DNA from: Eleusine coracana subsp. coracana
Taxonomy: Eukaryota > Streptophyta > Magnoliopsida > Poales > Poaceae
Assembly: GCA_032690845.1 (NCBI GenBank)
Contig: CM064420.1
Span: 59,136,707-59,200,706, forward strand
Direction: 5' to 3'
Length of the DNA stretch: 64,000 nt
The notes under the pieces are model-generated. The model had not been told where the DNA came from. It searched no databases and worked only from the letters and a program-made list of their open reading frames with translations. Positions 1 to 10,380 of the stretch are shown here, piece by piece. Numbering within the stretch: the stretch's first letter is position 1; each line of letters begins with the position of its first letter. Made by a program: the position numbers and the translations under genes.

Positions 1-1
1 A

Positions 2-1041
2 CGCCTTGTCTCACAGTGTTGTTCCTCTAGTGGCTGCGAGCGTAATTGGAGTATATTTGCACTGATACATACTAAGGTGCGCAACAGGCTGTCATACCAG
101 AAGCTTCATAAGTTGGTGTATGTTAACTACAACTTATGTATTCGGATGAGGGAAGCTGGGTTATATAGGGTGCCTGAAGAAGACCCTTTTCACAAGCTAA
201 TGGAGCTTTCCCTGTATGATGCAAGAAATCCAATAAGAGAATGGATGGAGAATGGCCGCTCAAATACTGATCTTGTTCTTGATGAGGAAGCCACAAATAG
301 TGATGTCCCTATACCGTCAAAGTTGGTGACTCAGGATGATGATCCAAGAGAGTTACGGAGAATTCTAGAGACAAGTTCTCTAGTGTCTTGGGCAGAGCGT
401 AATGTCGGTGATACACACACAGGCAAGCGCAAACATAAAGCCGTTACACGGAAAGCACCTACAAAGAAAAAGAAAAAGAATGTAGAGAAAGAGGTGAGAA
501 ATGATGACAACACTGAGGATGACACAGACAAAAACCCGAGTTTTCAAGAGTCAGATGACAGTAGCTCACCATCAAATTCAGATGGAAATGATAGTGATCC
601 ACCTCCTCCTCAACAATCTATCTCTCCCCTCCGATTCACAGGTAACATAACCATATAAAGTATATGCGTAATTTAAATTTTATTACATATACTTACCATT
701 CCTTTGCAGGTAAGATACAATTCACATACGCTACCCAGGATCAGGATTATGGTGCTCTACCATCACAACGGGTCATAATGGAACAACATAGAAAATCCAT
801 AGCTGCACAACATGATCAAGGTAGCTACCTCTCACCTCAGCAAAGTGATAGTTCCTATACTTCAAGTTTTGTACAGCACCCATATGGCTACTACAATTAC
901 AAATGTGGTGATGCATCCACTGAACCACCGATTACTTGGATTTATGAGTGTTACGACCCAGAGGCTTATAGTATATGGTACTCAGATTGGCAATGCATCA
1001 CAGATTGGACTGGATTAAGTTGGAACCAATATAGAGCATAA
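2..1041 (+). CDS. hAT-family transposase, C-terminal part (5' end outside window)
   Basis: An open frame runs from base 2, upstream of any start codon, so the 5' part lies outside the window. It begins with a segment reading SQCCSSSGCERNWSIFALIH, followed by KVRNRLSYQKLHKLVYVNYNL. This is the hAT C-terminal dimerisation region typical of plant DUF659/hAT transposases. The rest is a charged low-complexity tail with a lysine run near 462-480 and an acidic Ser/Asp stretch. Exon 1 ends at 641 (donor GTAACA at 642) and the next exon starts at 710 after TTTGCAG; the phase-1 join gives FTG-KIQFTY. The stop is TAA at 1039-1041. The role is transposon mobilisation in the nucleus. Only the tail is visible, so whether the protein is active cannot be judged. 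Confidence 0.8.
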
Positions 1042-1189
1042 TTACAATTCATGTCAAGCGAGGAATACAATCAAGTATATGCTAACAAAGAGATTCAACT
1101 CATGTCAAGCGAGGAATACAACCACGCAATATACAATTTCTTTAACGTGCGATGGTCTTGATTTCATGTTCATATGTCATATTATGTAT

Positions 1190-1335
1190 GTCACGGACTT
1201 ATTTATGTGCTTGTAATTTATGGACTTAATTTATATGCTTGTAATTTATGGACTTGAACTATGTGTGATTTGTGGACTTAAACTTTATGTGATTTGTGGA
1301 CTTGAATTATATGTGATTTGTGGACTTGATTCATG
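1190..1335. repeat. Short tandem repeat in the hAT 3' region
   Basis: About six imperfect 23-25 bp units occur, each containing TTTGTGGACTT or TTTATGGACTT. They lie downstream of the transposase stop. Just before them (1048-1120) a unit containing CATGTCAAGCGAGGAATACAA occurs twice. This looks like non-coding subterminal transposon sequence. Confidence 0.7.
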
Positions 1336-1685
1336 TATTGTCTCATGAATTTGTCATTTTACTTCAGCTTTATCATATTTTATTTGATTATATATGTCAC
1401 AAATGAAATAACAAATATTCTACAAAAGTCATGCCAAAATTTCTAATTTTTACACACATTTTTTAGGGTTTTTTCAACATTCAGTTTTTTGAGCTCGGAA
1501 CCGGAATCCCGATTATCCCGGCCGAAATCCTGGTCATCCCGGCTGAAATCCCGTTTGCTCCCGATCACCCGGCAAAATAATTTTGCCCGGAATCCCGGCC
1601 GGTATTATCGGAAACCGCGGTTTCCGGCATCCGGGACTTGACTGGGATCACCGGAAGTTTCGGGATTGTAAACCCTGCTGGGTGG

Positions 1686-2689
1686 TGGTGCTCTCGTGTC
1701 TCATGCTTCAGTCATGCTCATGCACCTGCAATGCAGATAATTAGTACTAGAATGCCGATGGATCACTGCTAGATATGGCTCGCCGATGAGTCTGTTTGGT
1801 CCCAAAATAATGAATGAGGCCGAGTCCCATTTCGACAGTACTGTACAATTACCAGAACATGACTGGATTCGAATCGATCCTTCCCGTCTTCATTTAACTT
1901 AATTGCTCCGTTGGAGGTACGGACTATATTGGATTAGCCAGTCCTGGCAACGGATCTTCATTGACGGAGTAATAAGTTAAGTGAAGCGTGCACCGCACAT
2001 CGTCCAACCTCCAACGTACCAAGGACACAGGAGCACAGACAAGGCGCTGGAAAGCTGCTCAATCATGGTGTCATCTTGTGGGTGTGCGTTTTTTTGTGCT
2101 TCTGCTGCTGCTGAGGTTATACTGGCACTAATGAGAGAGGCGGATAGATAATCACTCCACCGCTTTGCGAGGAACAACGAACTCTGCCGTCACGGTGCAA
2201 GGATTCGGCAGTGCGGTCCTGGCTAACTTGTGCCTATCGAGATTTTTTTTTTCTTTTTCTATACAAACGCATGTAACGCATAGATCGGTACGGTGTTAAT
2301 TGGATTGTGTTGTGGTGCCCACGAATCTCGCTTTTCCTTTTCTTTTTTTGATTCGACGTGCTCGCTTTCTCTTTTCAGATACCGTCGTCGTCGTCACTGA
2401 TTTCTCCGTAGAAGACGACGACGACGACGGTCGCCGGGTTCAAGAGATACGCGCGCCATGCGGTCCCGACGAGATTCAACCGAAAAAGCGCTCGTTGCAC
2501 GCGCCGCGATGCCCTGCCACCGCCTGCAGCTGTCGTGGGCCGTTGGCGGGCGGCACGAGTTGGACAAGCCCAATCATACCCGTGTTGGCCTGCGTGCGAT
2601 TTGTTGGGCCGAAAGCTGCGGACCAGGCTTAACAGGAAGGCGAGCTGAAAGCTTCCACTAGGCCTAATTCCGTTTTGTTCAGCCGTTTG
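1686..2689. other. Intergenic, no gene recognised
   Basis: Reading frames here (for example 2300-2632 and 2375-2764) have no recognisable domain and lie on opposite strands over the same bases. The stretch separates the hAT end from the start of the ASR duplication, whose homology to the second copy begins around 2690 (CAGCCG followed by a pyrimidine-rich run). Confidence 0.5.
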
Positions 2690-3155
2690 TTTCCCTCTAC
2701 AGGAAACGATCAGCAACTGGGAGCTGCGGCGCCAATGCCGACTTTCTCCGAAGGCCGGCGCCACTCGAAATATACATATGCGCGGTGATTGATGGTACTA
2801 GTTCATTATCGTAAAAAAAAAAGAAAATCGTAAAAAAGAAGAAGAAGAAAGTACTAGCTCAGTACATGCAAGTGTTCTACATTGCAGAGTAGTGCAACTG
2901 TGCAAGCACAAACGAACACCAATTTTTATTGGACATCGAACGTCCATAAAGATATAGCACAAGGCAAAAGTAGCATGAATAATACACGGAGGCAGGACCC
3001 TCGCAATCACAAACGCACGTAACAAACAATGACGGCGGAGCAAAGCGGCAACCTCAACAGCTCGGCCTCACGAGCGAGCAGCGGATATTAACGAAACACA
3101 TTGGACACGCGATGAATGAACGACGATAAAACCGTTATACTATAGGCGAGCTTAG

Positions 3156-3565
3156 TTAGTTCTGGCCCTGCTTCTTGGCGTCCTTCTTCTCGTGGCGCTC
3201 GTGGAACGCGAACACGGAGGCGCCCGCGGCCAGCGCCACCGCGGCCTCCTGCTTCGCCTTGTGCGCGTGCGCGTTCTCCGGGTCCTTCTTCGCCTTGTGC
3301 TTCTCGTGCTGCAATATATATCGCCGAACCGAACGAGCCGTCCCGAAAATTATTATCCGCAACTCATCATCACGCTCAAGAAGAACAAAATAATGGAGGT
3401 ATGTATGTAGGGTGCACGTACCAGCGCGTAGGCGCCGGCGGCCATGGCGCCAAGCTTGCCGAGCTGCTCCATGTGCTTGTGGTGCTTCTCCTTCTTCTCG
3501 TAGTCCACCTCCTCGTCGACCTCGTTGAGGTGGAACAGGCTGTGGTGCTTCTTCTCCTCAGCCAT
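3156..3565 (-). CDS. ASR (abscisic acid, stress, ripening) protein, gene 1
   Basis: Two exons: 3565-3422 (48 codons) and 3308-3156 (50 codons plus TAA), joined in phase 0 across a 113-bp GT-AG intron. The 98-aa product starts MAEEKKHHSLFH and contains YEKKEKHHKHMEQLGKLGA, then HEKHKAKKDPENAHAHK, ending KKDAKKQGQN. This is the full ABA/WDS domain and the usual ASR length. ASR proteins are small, His-rich, largely disordered, zinc-binding hydrophilins found in nucleus and cytosol; they act as chaperones and transcription-associated factors under drought, ABA and sugar signals (family knowledge). The N-terminal HH clusters and C-terminal KKDAKK basic tail are visible. The gene is the first of three same-strand copies. 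The start is the only ATG giving the conserved MAEEKK. Confidence 0.93.
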
Positions 3566-3688
3566 TGCCGATCGAGAAAAACTAGTGATGGATCAACTAA
3601 TTAACTGATCACAAGGCGCGCCACGATAACACCGATCTAGCTCGATCTCTGGTGATGGTTATGATCTAGGCAAGCACGATATGTATGT

Positions 3689-3696
3689 ATTTATAG
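3689..3696 (-). promoter_or_regulatory. TATA box of ASR gene 1
   Basis: ATTTATAG on the plus strand reads CTATAAAT on the minus strand, about 125 bp upstream of the ATG. An identical octamer sits at the same relative place in genes 2 and 3. Upstream of it, in genes 1 and 2, is a conserved CCAATAAACGGGA stretch followed by GGTCAAATACAAT and GTTGACCAAG, which contains a TTGACC W-box core. Confidence 0.75.
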
Positions 3697-4136
3697 GGCG
3701 AAAGGACATGTCCGTCGTTGGGCCAATAAACGGGATCAGGTCAAATACAATAGCGCCGGTATCCACTTGCGTGATTGTTAACGATCCGTTGACCAAGGAC
3801 CATTTCAAGGACATCCTCTATCGTGCTAGTGCTATACGTTCCATCCATCCTGTGTACAACTTTCTTTCTTTCTTTCTTTTTAAAAAAGAAAAACGATGCA
3901 GAATTAATGTATACAACAACTTAACTATCTTAGAGCATAGTGGACGGCATGATTCGTTGTATAGGCTCTACTTGGCAACTTCATCATCATCCAAGGTGGG
4001 AATATCTTAGAGCTCTATAATTGCATTGTGGGTGATTCATATTCATTTACAAGTTCACTGAAATTAGTAGTATTTATTAAATGTTGGACATGGGAGGTTT
4101 GAAGTTAATTGACCTGGAGCAGGCAGCTAGCTTTCG

Positions 4137-4831
4137 GATATTTGCTCATGGACATCCTTCAATGTTGTCATTTGCTCTAGAACACTACTCAATTTTGTAT
4201 TTGCTGAAAGACACTATAGAATTATGGTAATTGGCTAGTACACACTTCAATCATTCAATCATTAGAATATTGATTATTTTGTATGAGGGAGAGAGAGAAT
4301 TTCGAAAATAACCATTTTACTCTTGAAAAATCAATTTTAACATATTTGACAATGTAAATATATTTCTTGACATACACTTAATCATAATGATATAATATGT
4401 GATATTTACATTTTTTTGAAAAAAAACTTTATTCTTTTCATACGAAATATTAACAATAGTAATTATATTTTGTAATGTATATTAACCACAATAGTTCTTA
4501 TAAATATGATTATGTTAATAATGTTTAAATTGGTTGCAAGGACAAAAAGATCATTTGAAATATGATTATGTTAAGAAATGTGTATTATTTTTTCATAGTT
4601 AATTATATATGTTAAGAAATATGATTATATTATAAGAAATGTTTAAATTGGTTGTAAGGACAAAAGAGTCATTTGAAAAGTTCTTGTCTATATGTGGTAA
4701 TCAATATTTTAATAACTTAAGTATCTATTAGCCAATTACCATACTTTAATAGTGTTCTCTAGCAAATACAACATTAAATAGTGTTCTAGAGCAAATACTA
4801 ACATTGAGTAGTGTCTATGAGCAAATTTTAC
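4137..4831. mobile_element. Foldback MITE with repeated arm units
   Basis: The left arm (ATTTGCTCATGGACA, then units containing ATTTGCTCTAGAACACTACT) reappears inverted at the right end (4690-4831, AGTGTCTATGAGCAAAT). Each arm holds two or three diverged copies of a unit of about 33 bp. A shared TATGGTAATTGGCTA motif marks the inner end of each arm. The element is about 0.7 kb and AT-rich, with no coding capacity. It is missing from the corresponding place in duplication copy B. Confidence 0.6.
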
Positions 4832-4999
4832 TTAAAAAAAAGTTTCGAGCTCCTCTCTGCTTCAGAACTTGAGATGGAATGCGGCGATAGCGATTGGTAA
4901 AGTATACTAGAATGGAGATCAAAATATGTTGGGCCGTGGCGCCGGTCCCAATCCCGGGCCTAGGCTGAGGAAAGTAATGTTAGGCCAGACCAGAATTTG

Positions 5000-6201
5000 G
5001 ATTTATTTTTTAATAACTGATTTTAAAAATTATTTAATATTACAAACAATTAAAAATTTACAAAACTAGCACTCCTATCGTCAATTGGATAGATGACAAG
5101 GGCCTGTCGCCTACTAGGCGGACAATAGGGTCCACCTTACAAAAAAGTTGCCCAGTCACTAGACGAAGGACATGGAGCATTTTATTCCTTTTTTTTTATT
5201 TTTTTCGGACATAACACTTAAGCCTCAAATTGTCAATTACAAATAGTTTTAACTTTTAGAAACTTATAATTTTTATGCATATAGAGTAAACATTTATGCA
5301 CCAAGTTGAACTTAGAAAAGTCCATAAAGTTTCAGTAATTTTAAGATAAAAATTTATAAATAAGCCTACTTGTTAAGAACTAATCAATTTTTTTGGTCAT
5401 TTTAACCTTCTCTAGAAATTAAAAAAAATCATATAAGTTCATCATATTACGAGCACTATCAAAATAAATGTTTATTTAGGTTATTTTCTATACAAAACTT
5501 TTGCGTTGCTTCATTTTAATTAAAATTTGAATGTGACTTTAAATTATATATGACCATATTTTAAGCTATAACTCTTCCTGAGGCACAATTTTCTATACAC
5601 ATTTACCAAACCCTTGAACAGATGGTGTTAAAAGAAATAACTAAAAAAAAGTTATTTATAGTTTAAATTCAAATTAAATTTGAATTAATTCAAAACTACT
5701 CAAAACTTTTGAATAAAAGATAACCATAACAAAAAAACATTTTAATAGTGCTCATGATACAATGAATTTATTTGATTTTTTGTTTCAGTTTTAAAGAAAG
5801 TTTTGATGACCAAAAAAATTAATGAAATATTAATAAGTAGCCTATTTTTAGATTTTGATTTTAAAATTACATAAATTTTAGAGACTTTTCTAAGTTTAAA
5901 TGGGTACATAAATGTTTGCTCCATGTTCATAAAAAGTTCTAATTTTAATGTAAACAATATTTGTAATTGGCACTTTGGAAGGATTAAGTGTTAGGAAAAA
6001 AATCAGAAAAATAAGAGCCTCCACATCCTGTCGCCCGTTGGTTGGGTGGCATTTCTGTCAGGTGGACCCTATCGCCCTATCAATGGGTGACAAGCCCTTG
6101 TCACCCATCCAACACGCGGCAGGAGTGCTAGTTTTATAATTTTTCAAAATAGTTGTTTGTAATATTAAATAATTTTAAAATAAGGTATTTATAAAAAAAT
6201 C
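5000..6201. mobile_element. Long foldback (large inverted-repeat) element, about 1.2 kb
   Basis: The two halves are inverted copies of each other over nearly the whole element. GATTTATTTTTTAA at the left pairs with TATAAAAAAATC at the right. Inner blocks ACTAGCACTCCT, GGACCCTA, TTGTCAATTACAAATA, ACTTTTCTAAG and TTTGGTCAT recur in inverted order. The centre is near 5600. The flanks (CAGAATTTG and TTGGAATTC) share GAATT and may be a decayed target duplication. Copy B (near 9280) is uninterrupted here, so this is an insertion. No transposase is present; the family could be Mutator-like or foldback. Confidence 0.7.
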
Positions 6202-6449
6202 TTGGAATTCATGGGTTCTAGGCTTCTAGCCATATTCTTCGTGAGACAGGCCACACCCGTTAGAAATCCGTCGGCGTGTTCCTTCGATGGTCAACTTCTC
6301 AACGAGGAACCCAACCCCTACAACGATGCGTTGGTGTCTCACGGTCCTCCGCTGGGTATCATGCAAAAAATTTACTGCCAATCCTCTGTCATTTCCACGT
6401 GTTGACAAGGAACTCAATCGACTACATAAGCGGGGTAAATATAGACACA

Positions 6450-6666
6450 TATTTCCTCTGTTCTTAAATTGTTGTTGTTGTTAACTTTTTAGGTGTCTTA
6501 TTCAAATTATTATTTCAAATATACAAAATTTTAATTTATGCTTCCATTTTCTTTGATAGTAAAATAAGCGACAATGTATATAATATTTTTAAAAAAACTT
6601 TTAAATACAAATGGTCAAAGGTAAATTATAAAATCAACGGACAACAATTTAAGAAACAAGGAAGTG
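6450..6666. mobile_element. Stowaway-like MITE
   Basis: It begins TTTCCTCTGTTCTTAAATTG and ends CAATTTAAGAAACAAGGAAG, an imperfect terminal inverted repeat of the grass Stowaway type (CTCCCTCCGTTC-like). The interior is AT-rich and non-coding. It is a relative of the element at 8427-8663. Confidence 0.65.
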
Positions 6667-6835
6667 TTACTTGCTTGATCTCAACATGCTACAAGCGTTT
6701 GGGGGGTCACAAATTTAGATGAGCGCTTGCCCTGATGATCCAAATACTCCACAAACAGGCCGCAAAAGTATAGAAAATCAAGTAATCAAAGGAGAATCGC
6801 GTTAACGAAGGCCGTAGTAACATTACACATACAGC

Positions 6836-7229
6836 GACTCGGTACAGGATTGGTATGTGAATTTGTTTAACGACATGGCAGCCTCCAACACAAGTAAAGG
6901 ACTGAAAGCAATAGTCATGCTAACTATTTGGACGTTGTGGAACGATAGAAACCGAAGAAATCTTTCGGGGCCGAGAACAAACGATGCAAGAACTACATGC
7001 TCGGCTCCAAGATGAAGTGTACGCACATGGCTTCTAGCAGGGCCAAAGAACATCAAAAATTTAGGCGCGTATCAAAGTAGTGAGCAGTCTGCATTAGCTA
7101 ACAATGTCTTGCTATTCTGTCTGTCTGTGCAAGGAATGCTGAATTTGCACATCTTGCGCATGTAAAAATCTAATGTTTTTTTTATTAATAGAAGCCGGGC
7201 AATGCTCCGGATCTTTCGAAAAAAAAAAA
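6836..7229 (+). mobile_element. 5'-truncated LINE (non-LTR retrotransposon) fragment
   Basis: Translation around 6850-6975 gives DWYVNLFNDMAA followed by LTIWTLWNDRNRRN. This is the conserved segment near the C-terminus of plant LINE reverse transcriptase proteins. It is followed by a short 3' region and an A-run (7219-7229). Sequence after the A-run (ACACTCACAG) resembles that before the element (ACACATACAG), a possible decayed target duplication. The fragment sits exactly between the two ASR duplication copies. In-frame stops show it is dead. Confidence 0.7.
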
Positions 7230-7585
7230 TCACACTCACAGCCGCCTATTCCCTCCACAGAAAACCATCAGCAACTGCGACCTGCGACGCCAATGCCGAT
7301 TTTCTCCGAAGGCCGGCCTCAATATATATGCATATCTATACGCGGTGATTGATAGTAGCTCAGTACATACATGTATGTGTTCTACAGAATAGTGCAAGCA
7401 CAAACGAACACCAATTTTTATTGGACGCCGCCAGACGTCCAGATAGTACAATGCAAAAGTAGCATGAATACACGCACGATCGAGCAGCGGATCGGAGAAC
7501 GAAACATACATTACTGCACACGCGAGGAATAATGAACGATAAAACCGTAGTATATATAGGCGAGCGATCGAGCTCGTTCTCAGTT

Positions 7586-7978
7586 CTAGCGGCCCTGCTT
7601 CTTGGCGTCCTCCTTCTTGTGGCGCTCGTGGAGCGCGAACACGGAGGCGCCCGCGGCCAGCGCCTTCGCGGCCTCCTGCTTCTTATGGTGCGCGTGCGCG
7701 TTCTCCGGGTCCTTCTTCGCCTTGTGCTTCTCGCGCTGCATACGCACATGCAGCTCAATTATTGGTATCGATCAGTAACCCAACGCGCTCGATGCAACTA
7801 AACGAACAATGGACGAATGTAGGGTGCACGTACGTACCAGCGCGTAGGCGCTGGCGGCCATGGCCCCAAGCTTGCCGAGCTGCTCCATGTGCTTGTGGTG
7901 CTTCTCCTTCTTCTCGTAGTCCACCTCCTCGTGCTCCTTGTGGTGGAACAGGCTGTGGTGCTTCTTCTCCTCAGCCAT
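7586..7978 (-). CDS. ASR protein, gene 2
   Basis: Two exons: 7978-7838 (47 codons) and 7735-7586 (49 codons plus TAG), separated by a 102-bp GT-AG intron in phase 0. The 96-aa product begins MAEEKKHHSLFHHKEHEE and keeps YEKKEKHHKHMEQLGKLGA and KKDPENAHAHH. It ends KKEDAKKQGR. The residue opening exon 2 is Arg instead of the usual His (REKHKAKK). An in-frame upstream ATG would add 11 residues, but MAEEKK is the conserved ASR start. The role is as for gene 1: a small hydrophilic ABA/WDS-domain stress protein. Coding sequence and TATA region are intact, so it is probably functional. Confidence 0.92.
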
Positions 7979-8095
7979 TGGCGATCGAGAAAAATTAGCG
8001 GCGTGGATCAACTAATAACTGATCAAAAGGCGCGCCCCGACAACACTGACCGAGAAACTAGTGATGGTTATGAATTAGACAAGCGCGATGTACGT

Positions 8096-8103
8096 ATTTA
8101 TAG
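8096..8103 (-). promoter_or_regulatory. TATA box of ASR gene 2
   Basis: Minus-strand CTATAAAT lies about 120 bp upstream of the ATG. The next 130 bp upstream closely match the ASR gene 1 promoter, including the CCAATAAACGGGA and GTTGACCAAG motifs, so the two genes probably began with the same regulation. Confidence 0.75.
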
Positions 8104-8426
8104 GGCAAAATGACATGTCCCTCGTTGGGCCAATAAACGGGACAAGGTCAAATACAATAATATATAGCACCGATCTCCACTTGCGTGATTGTTAACGATT
8201 CGTTGACCAAGAACCATTTCAAGGACATTATTTGTTAACTGTGTAGTAGAACTTTTCTTTTAAAAAAAACGATACAGAATGTATTCAACAGCATAACTTT
8301 GGTACTCCTTTCGGCATTACCGCATAGTGCATGTCATGATTTGTTGTATAGGTTCTACTACTTGGCAACTTCTTCATCATCCAAGTTGGGAATATCTTAG
8401 AGCTCTATATATAATTGGCAGTGTTA

Positions 8427-8663
8427 CACTCCTCCGTTCTGAAATTGTTGTTGTCATTGAATTTTTTTGTCAACTGTAATTATTCGTCTTATTCAAACTA
8501 TTATTTTAAATATCTAATTTTTTAAGTTATGCTTTAATTTTATTTAATAATAAAACAAACTATAACAACATATATGATATTACTAAATTTTTTTAAATAA
8601 GACAAATAACTAAAATTTACTAAAAAAAAATCAATAACGATAACAATTTAAGAACAGAGGGAG
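8427..8663. mobile_element. Stowaway MITE
   Basis: The ends CACTCCTCCGTTCTGAAATTG and CAATTTAAGAACAGAGGGAG form terminal inverted repeats flanked by TA on both sides (8425-8426, 8664-8665). The AT-rich interior resembles the 6450-6666 element. It is absent from the equivalent spot in copy A (near 4030), so it inserted into copy B after the duplication or was lost from A. Confidence 0.75.
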
Positions 8664-9809
8664 TACTACAAGTTTAAAATTAGTTTATTTAAATGTTGGG
8701 CACGGGAGGTTTTGAAGCTCAAGAACAAACACAGATCAATTGACCATGAGCAGGCAACTTACGATGCAGGCAGGAACAGGAAGCAGGGCAGAAGCGCGGG
8801 CCGGGGCGACAAGGTGCCGGTTGGGCATCGCACCATATGTTGCCCACATAGCTCCCGTTTTTTTCTTCCCCAGCTCTTCATGCTCTTATTCTCTGCCTCA
8901 TCCCTTGAAATGCGAAGCGACGGTGGAGATTGGTGAAAGTATAGTGGAGCCGTAGCCTTATAAAAGCAGGAAAAAATAAGCAAAGCTCTGTGGTCTGAGC
9001 CGGGACGATGACGATTGACACGGCCCTTGGAGACGTGGTGCAGCGAGAGCGAGGCGAGCAGAGCACCACTGCACTGCACTAGGCGTCCGCGCTCGCGCCT
9101 CTCGCGATCTCTCCTTTGCCCTGGATGTTCGAAATGATCCGCGCACCATCGTTCGAGAAAGGATTGGGACCTTTGGTGGCGGCGTGTGGCGTAGTATGCG
9201 CTTCGTGAAATCTGTTGGGCCGTGGCGCCGGTCCCAATCCTGGGCCAAGGCCGAGTAGTGTAATGTTAGGCCGGACCGAAAGTTCGTGCGTTCCGGCCTA
9301 TATTTTTATCATGAGACAGGCCAGGCCCATTAGAAACCCGTTCGGCGTGTTCTCCTCCGATGATCAACGTCTCGAATCTCGATGGGGAACCACACCTATG
9401 ACGATGCCGGCCGCCACGGCCACGCAAGAAAGTTTACCGACAATCCTCTGTCATTTCAACGTGTTGAGTGTCGACGAGCAGGTTTATTGACTGCGCGAGC
9501 CGGGTAGATAGAATGCACACCATATATGCTTCTGCTCTGGTGCTTGGTCGCAGAATATGCACACCATATATGATCCGCACTCCACACATAGGCCACGAAA
9601 GTATAGAAAATCTAGTAATTAAAATAAAGGCGAGATGCGTTAACAAAGACCGTAATAACATTACACACATAGCCGGCAGGCGCTTATTATTATGAGTCCG
9701 ATCCATGCCGGTGATGAGGACGACTCAAGTACACGTAGGCGAGGATACAAATATGTTCGGCTTGCACGAATACATCATACAGGGAAATAGTAACACACGA
9801 CCGGTAAGC

Positions 9810-9983
9810 TCAGCAGTCGTCGCCCGCCTGCTGCTTCTTGGCGTCCTTCTTCTCGTGGTGCTCGTGGAGCGCGAACACCGCGGCGCCCGCGGCCGCCGCC
9901 GTGGCGATCTCCTGCTTCGTCCTGTGCCCGTGCGCGTTCTCGGGGTCCTTCTTCGCCTTGTGCTTCTCGTGCTGATGCGCATC

Positions 9984-10017
<34 letters not shown>

Positions 10018-10266
10018 AAGTCAAGGAACCTGTACTAACACTGCTGGAGCTGGATCGGTTGTGTGCGTGGACATTTGAACACAGTACTATAAATAACGTA
10101 CCAGAGCGTAGGCACCGGCGGCGATGGCCCCAAGCCCGCCGAGCTGCTCCAGGTGCTTGTGCTGCTTCTCCTTCTTCTCGTAGTCCACCTCCGTGGCAAC
10201 AACCTCCTCCTCGCCGTCCTTGTTGTGGCGGTGGAACAGGTGGTGATGCTTCTTCTCCTCAGCCAT
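9810..10266 (-). CDS. ASR protein, gene 3 (divergent copy)
   Basis: Two exons: 10266-10102 (55 codons) and 9971-9810 (53 codons plus TGA), with a 130-bp intron in phase 0. The 108-aa product begins MAEEKKHHHLFHRHNKDGEE, has an extra VVATEV insertion before DYEKKEKQHKHLEQLGG, then HEKHKAKKDPENAHGHRTK, and ends KKQQAGDDC. It is the most diverged of the three (Q/L/G substitutions in the conserved block, longer tail). It lies outside the copy A/B duplication, so it represents an older paralogue. A run of 30 T on the minus strand lies inside the intron, 14 bases before the acceptor. The TATA octamer is at 10373-10380. Confidence 0.92.
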
Positions 10267-10372
10267 GACCGACAAAATTATCGCTCAGTTCATCAGAGCT
10301 TGTTTCGGCCTTAGGTAGAGCTATTAAGCTTCGTGTGGTAGTGATGGTGGTGGATATCAACCGGCTAGGCGT

Positions 10373-10380
10373 ATTTATAG
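10373..10380 (-). promoter_or_regulatory. TATA box of ASR gene 3
   Basis: Minus-strand CTATAAAT, identical to genes 1 and 2, about 107 bp upstream of the ATG. The sequence farther upstream differs from that of genes 1 and 2, apart from short motifs such as CCACTTG and TCAAATAC. Confidence 0.7.

Larger units (their letters stand above)
1..1677 (+). mobile_element. hAT transposon, right-hand end
   Basis: The element contains the transposase tail and ends at 1677 with GATTGTAAACCCTG, which reads inward as CAGGGTTTACAATC. This matches the CAGGGTT termini of the two short hAT-like elements at 23.6 and 26.9 kb. Between 1495 and 1677 there is a GC-rich subterminal zone with many copies of CCCGG/CCGGAA. 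The 8-bp target duplication should be CTGGGTGG (1678-1685), but the left copy is outside the window. Confidence 0.65.
2690..6835. repeat. Segmental tandem duplication, copy A (holds ASR gene 1)
   Basis: Blocks of copy A align in order with copy B (7236-9670). These are the ASR 3' region (2690-2960), the gene, its promoter (3690-3840), a GGGAGGTTTTGAAG-like block (4085), the block GTTGGGCCGTGGCGCCGGTC (4929), a block with GAGACAGGCCA (6242), and GTATAGAAAATC (about 6770). Copy A also contains two foldback elements (4137-4831 and 5000-6201) and a Stowaway-like element (6450-6666) absent from the matching points in copy B. Confidence 0.75.
7236..9670. repeat. Segmental tandem duplication, copy B (holds ASR gene 2)
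   Basis: This matches copy A (2690-6835) block by block through the ASR gene, its promoter and at least 1.4 kb beyond it. Copy B has its own Stowaway element at 8427-8663 that copy A lacks. It retains the uninterrupted site (about 9280) where copy A carries the 1.2-kb foldback element. Confidence 0.75.

Noticed and set aside
7360..7758. 132-aa arginine-rich minus-strand frame
   Set aside because: It reads ASR gene 2 exon 2 in the wrong frame; the ABA/WDS frame explains these bases.
9705..10268. 187-aa plus-strand frame across ASR gene 3
   Set aside because: Antisense shadow that runs through the poly-A tract and both ASR exons.
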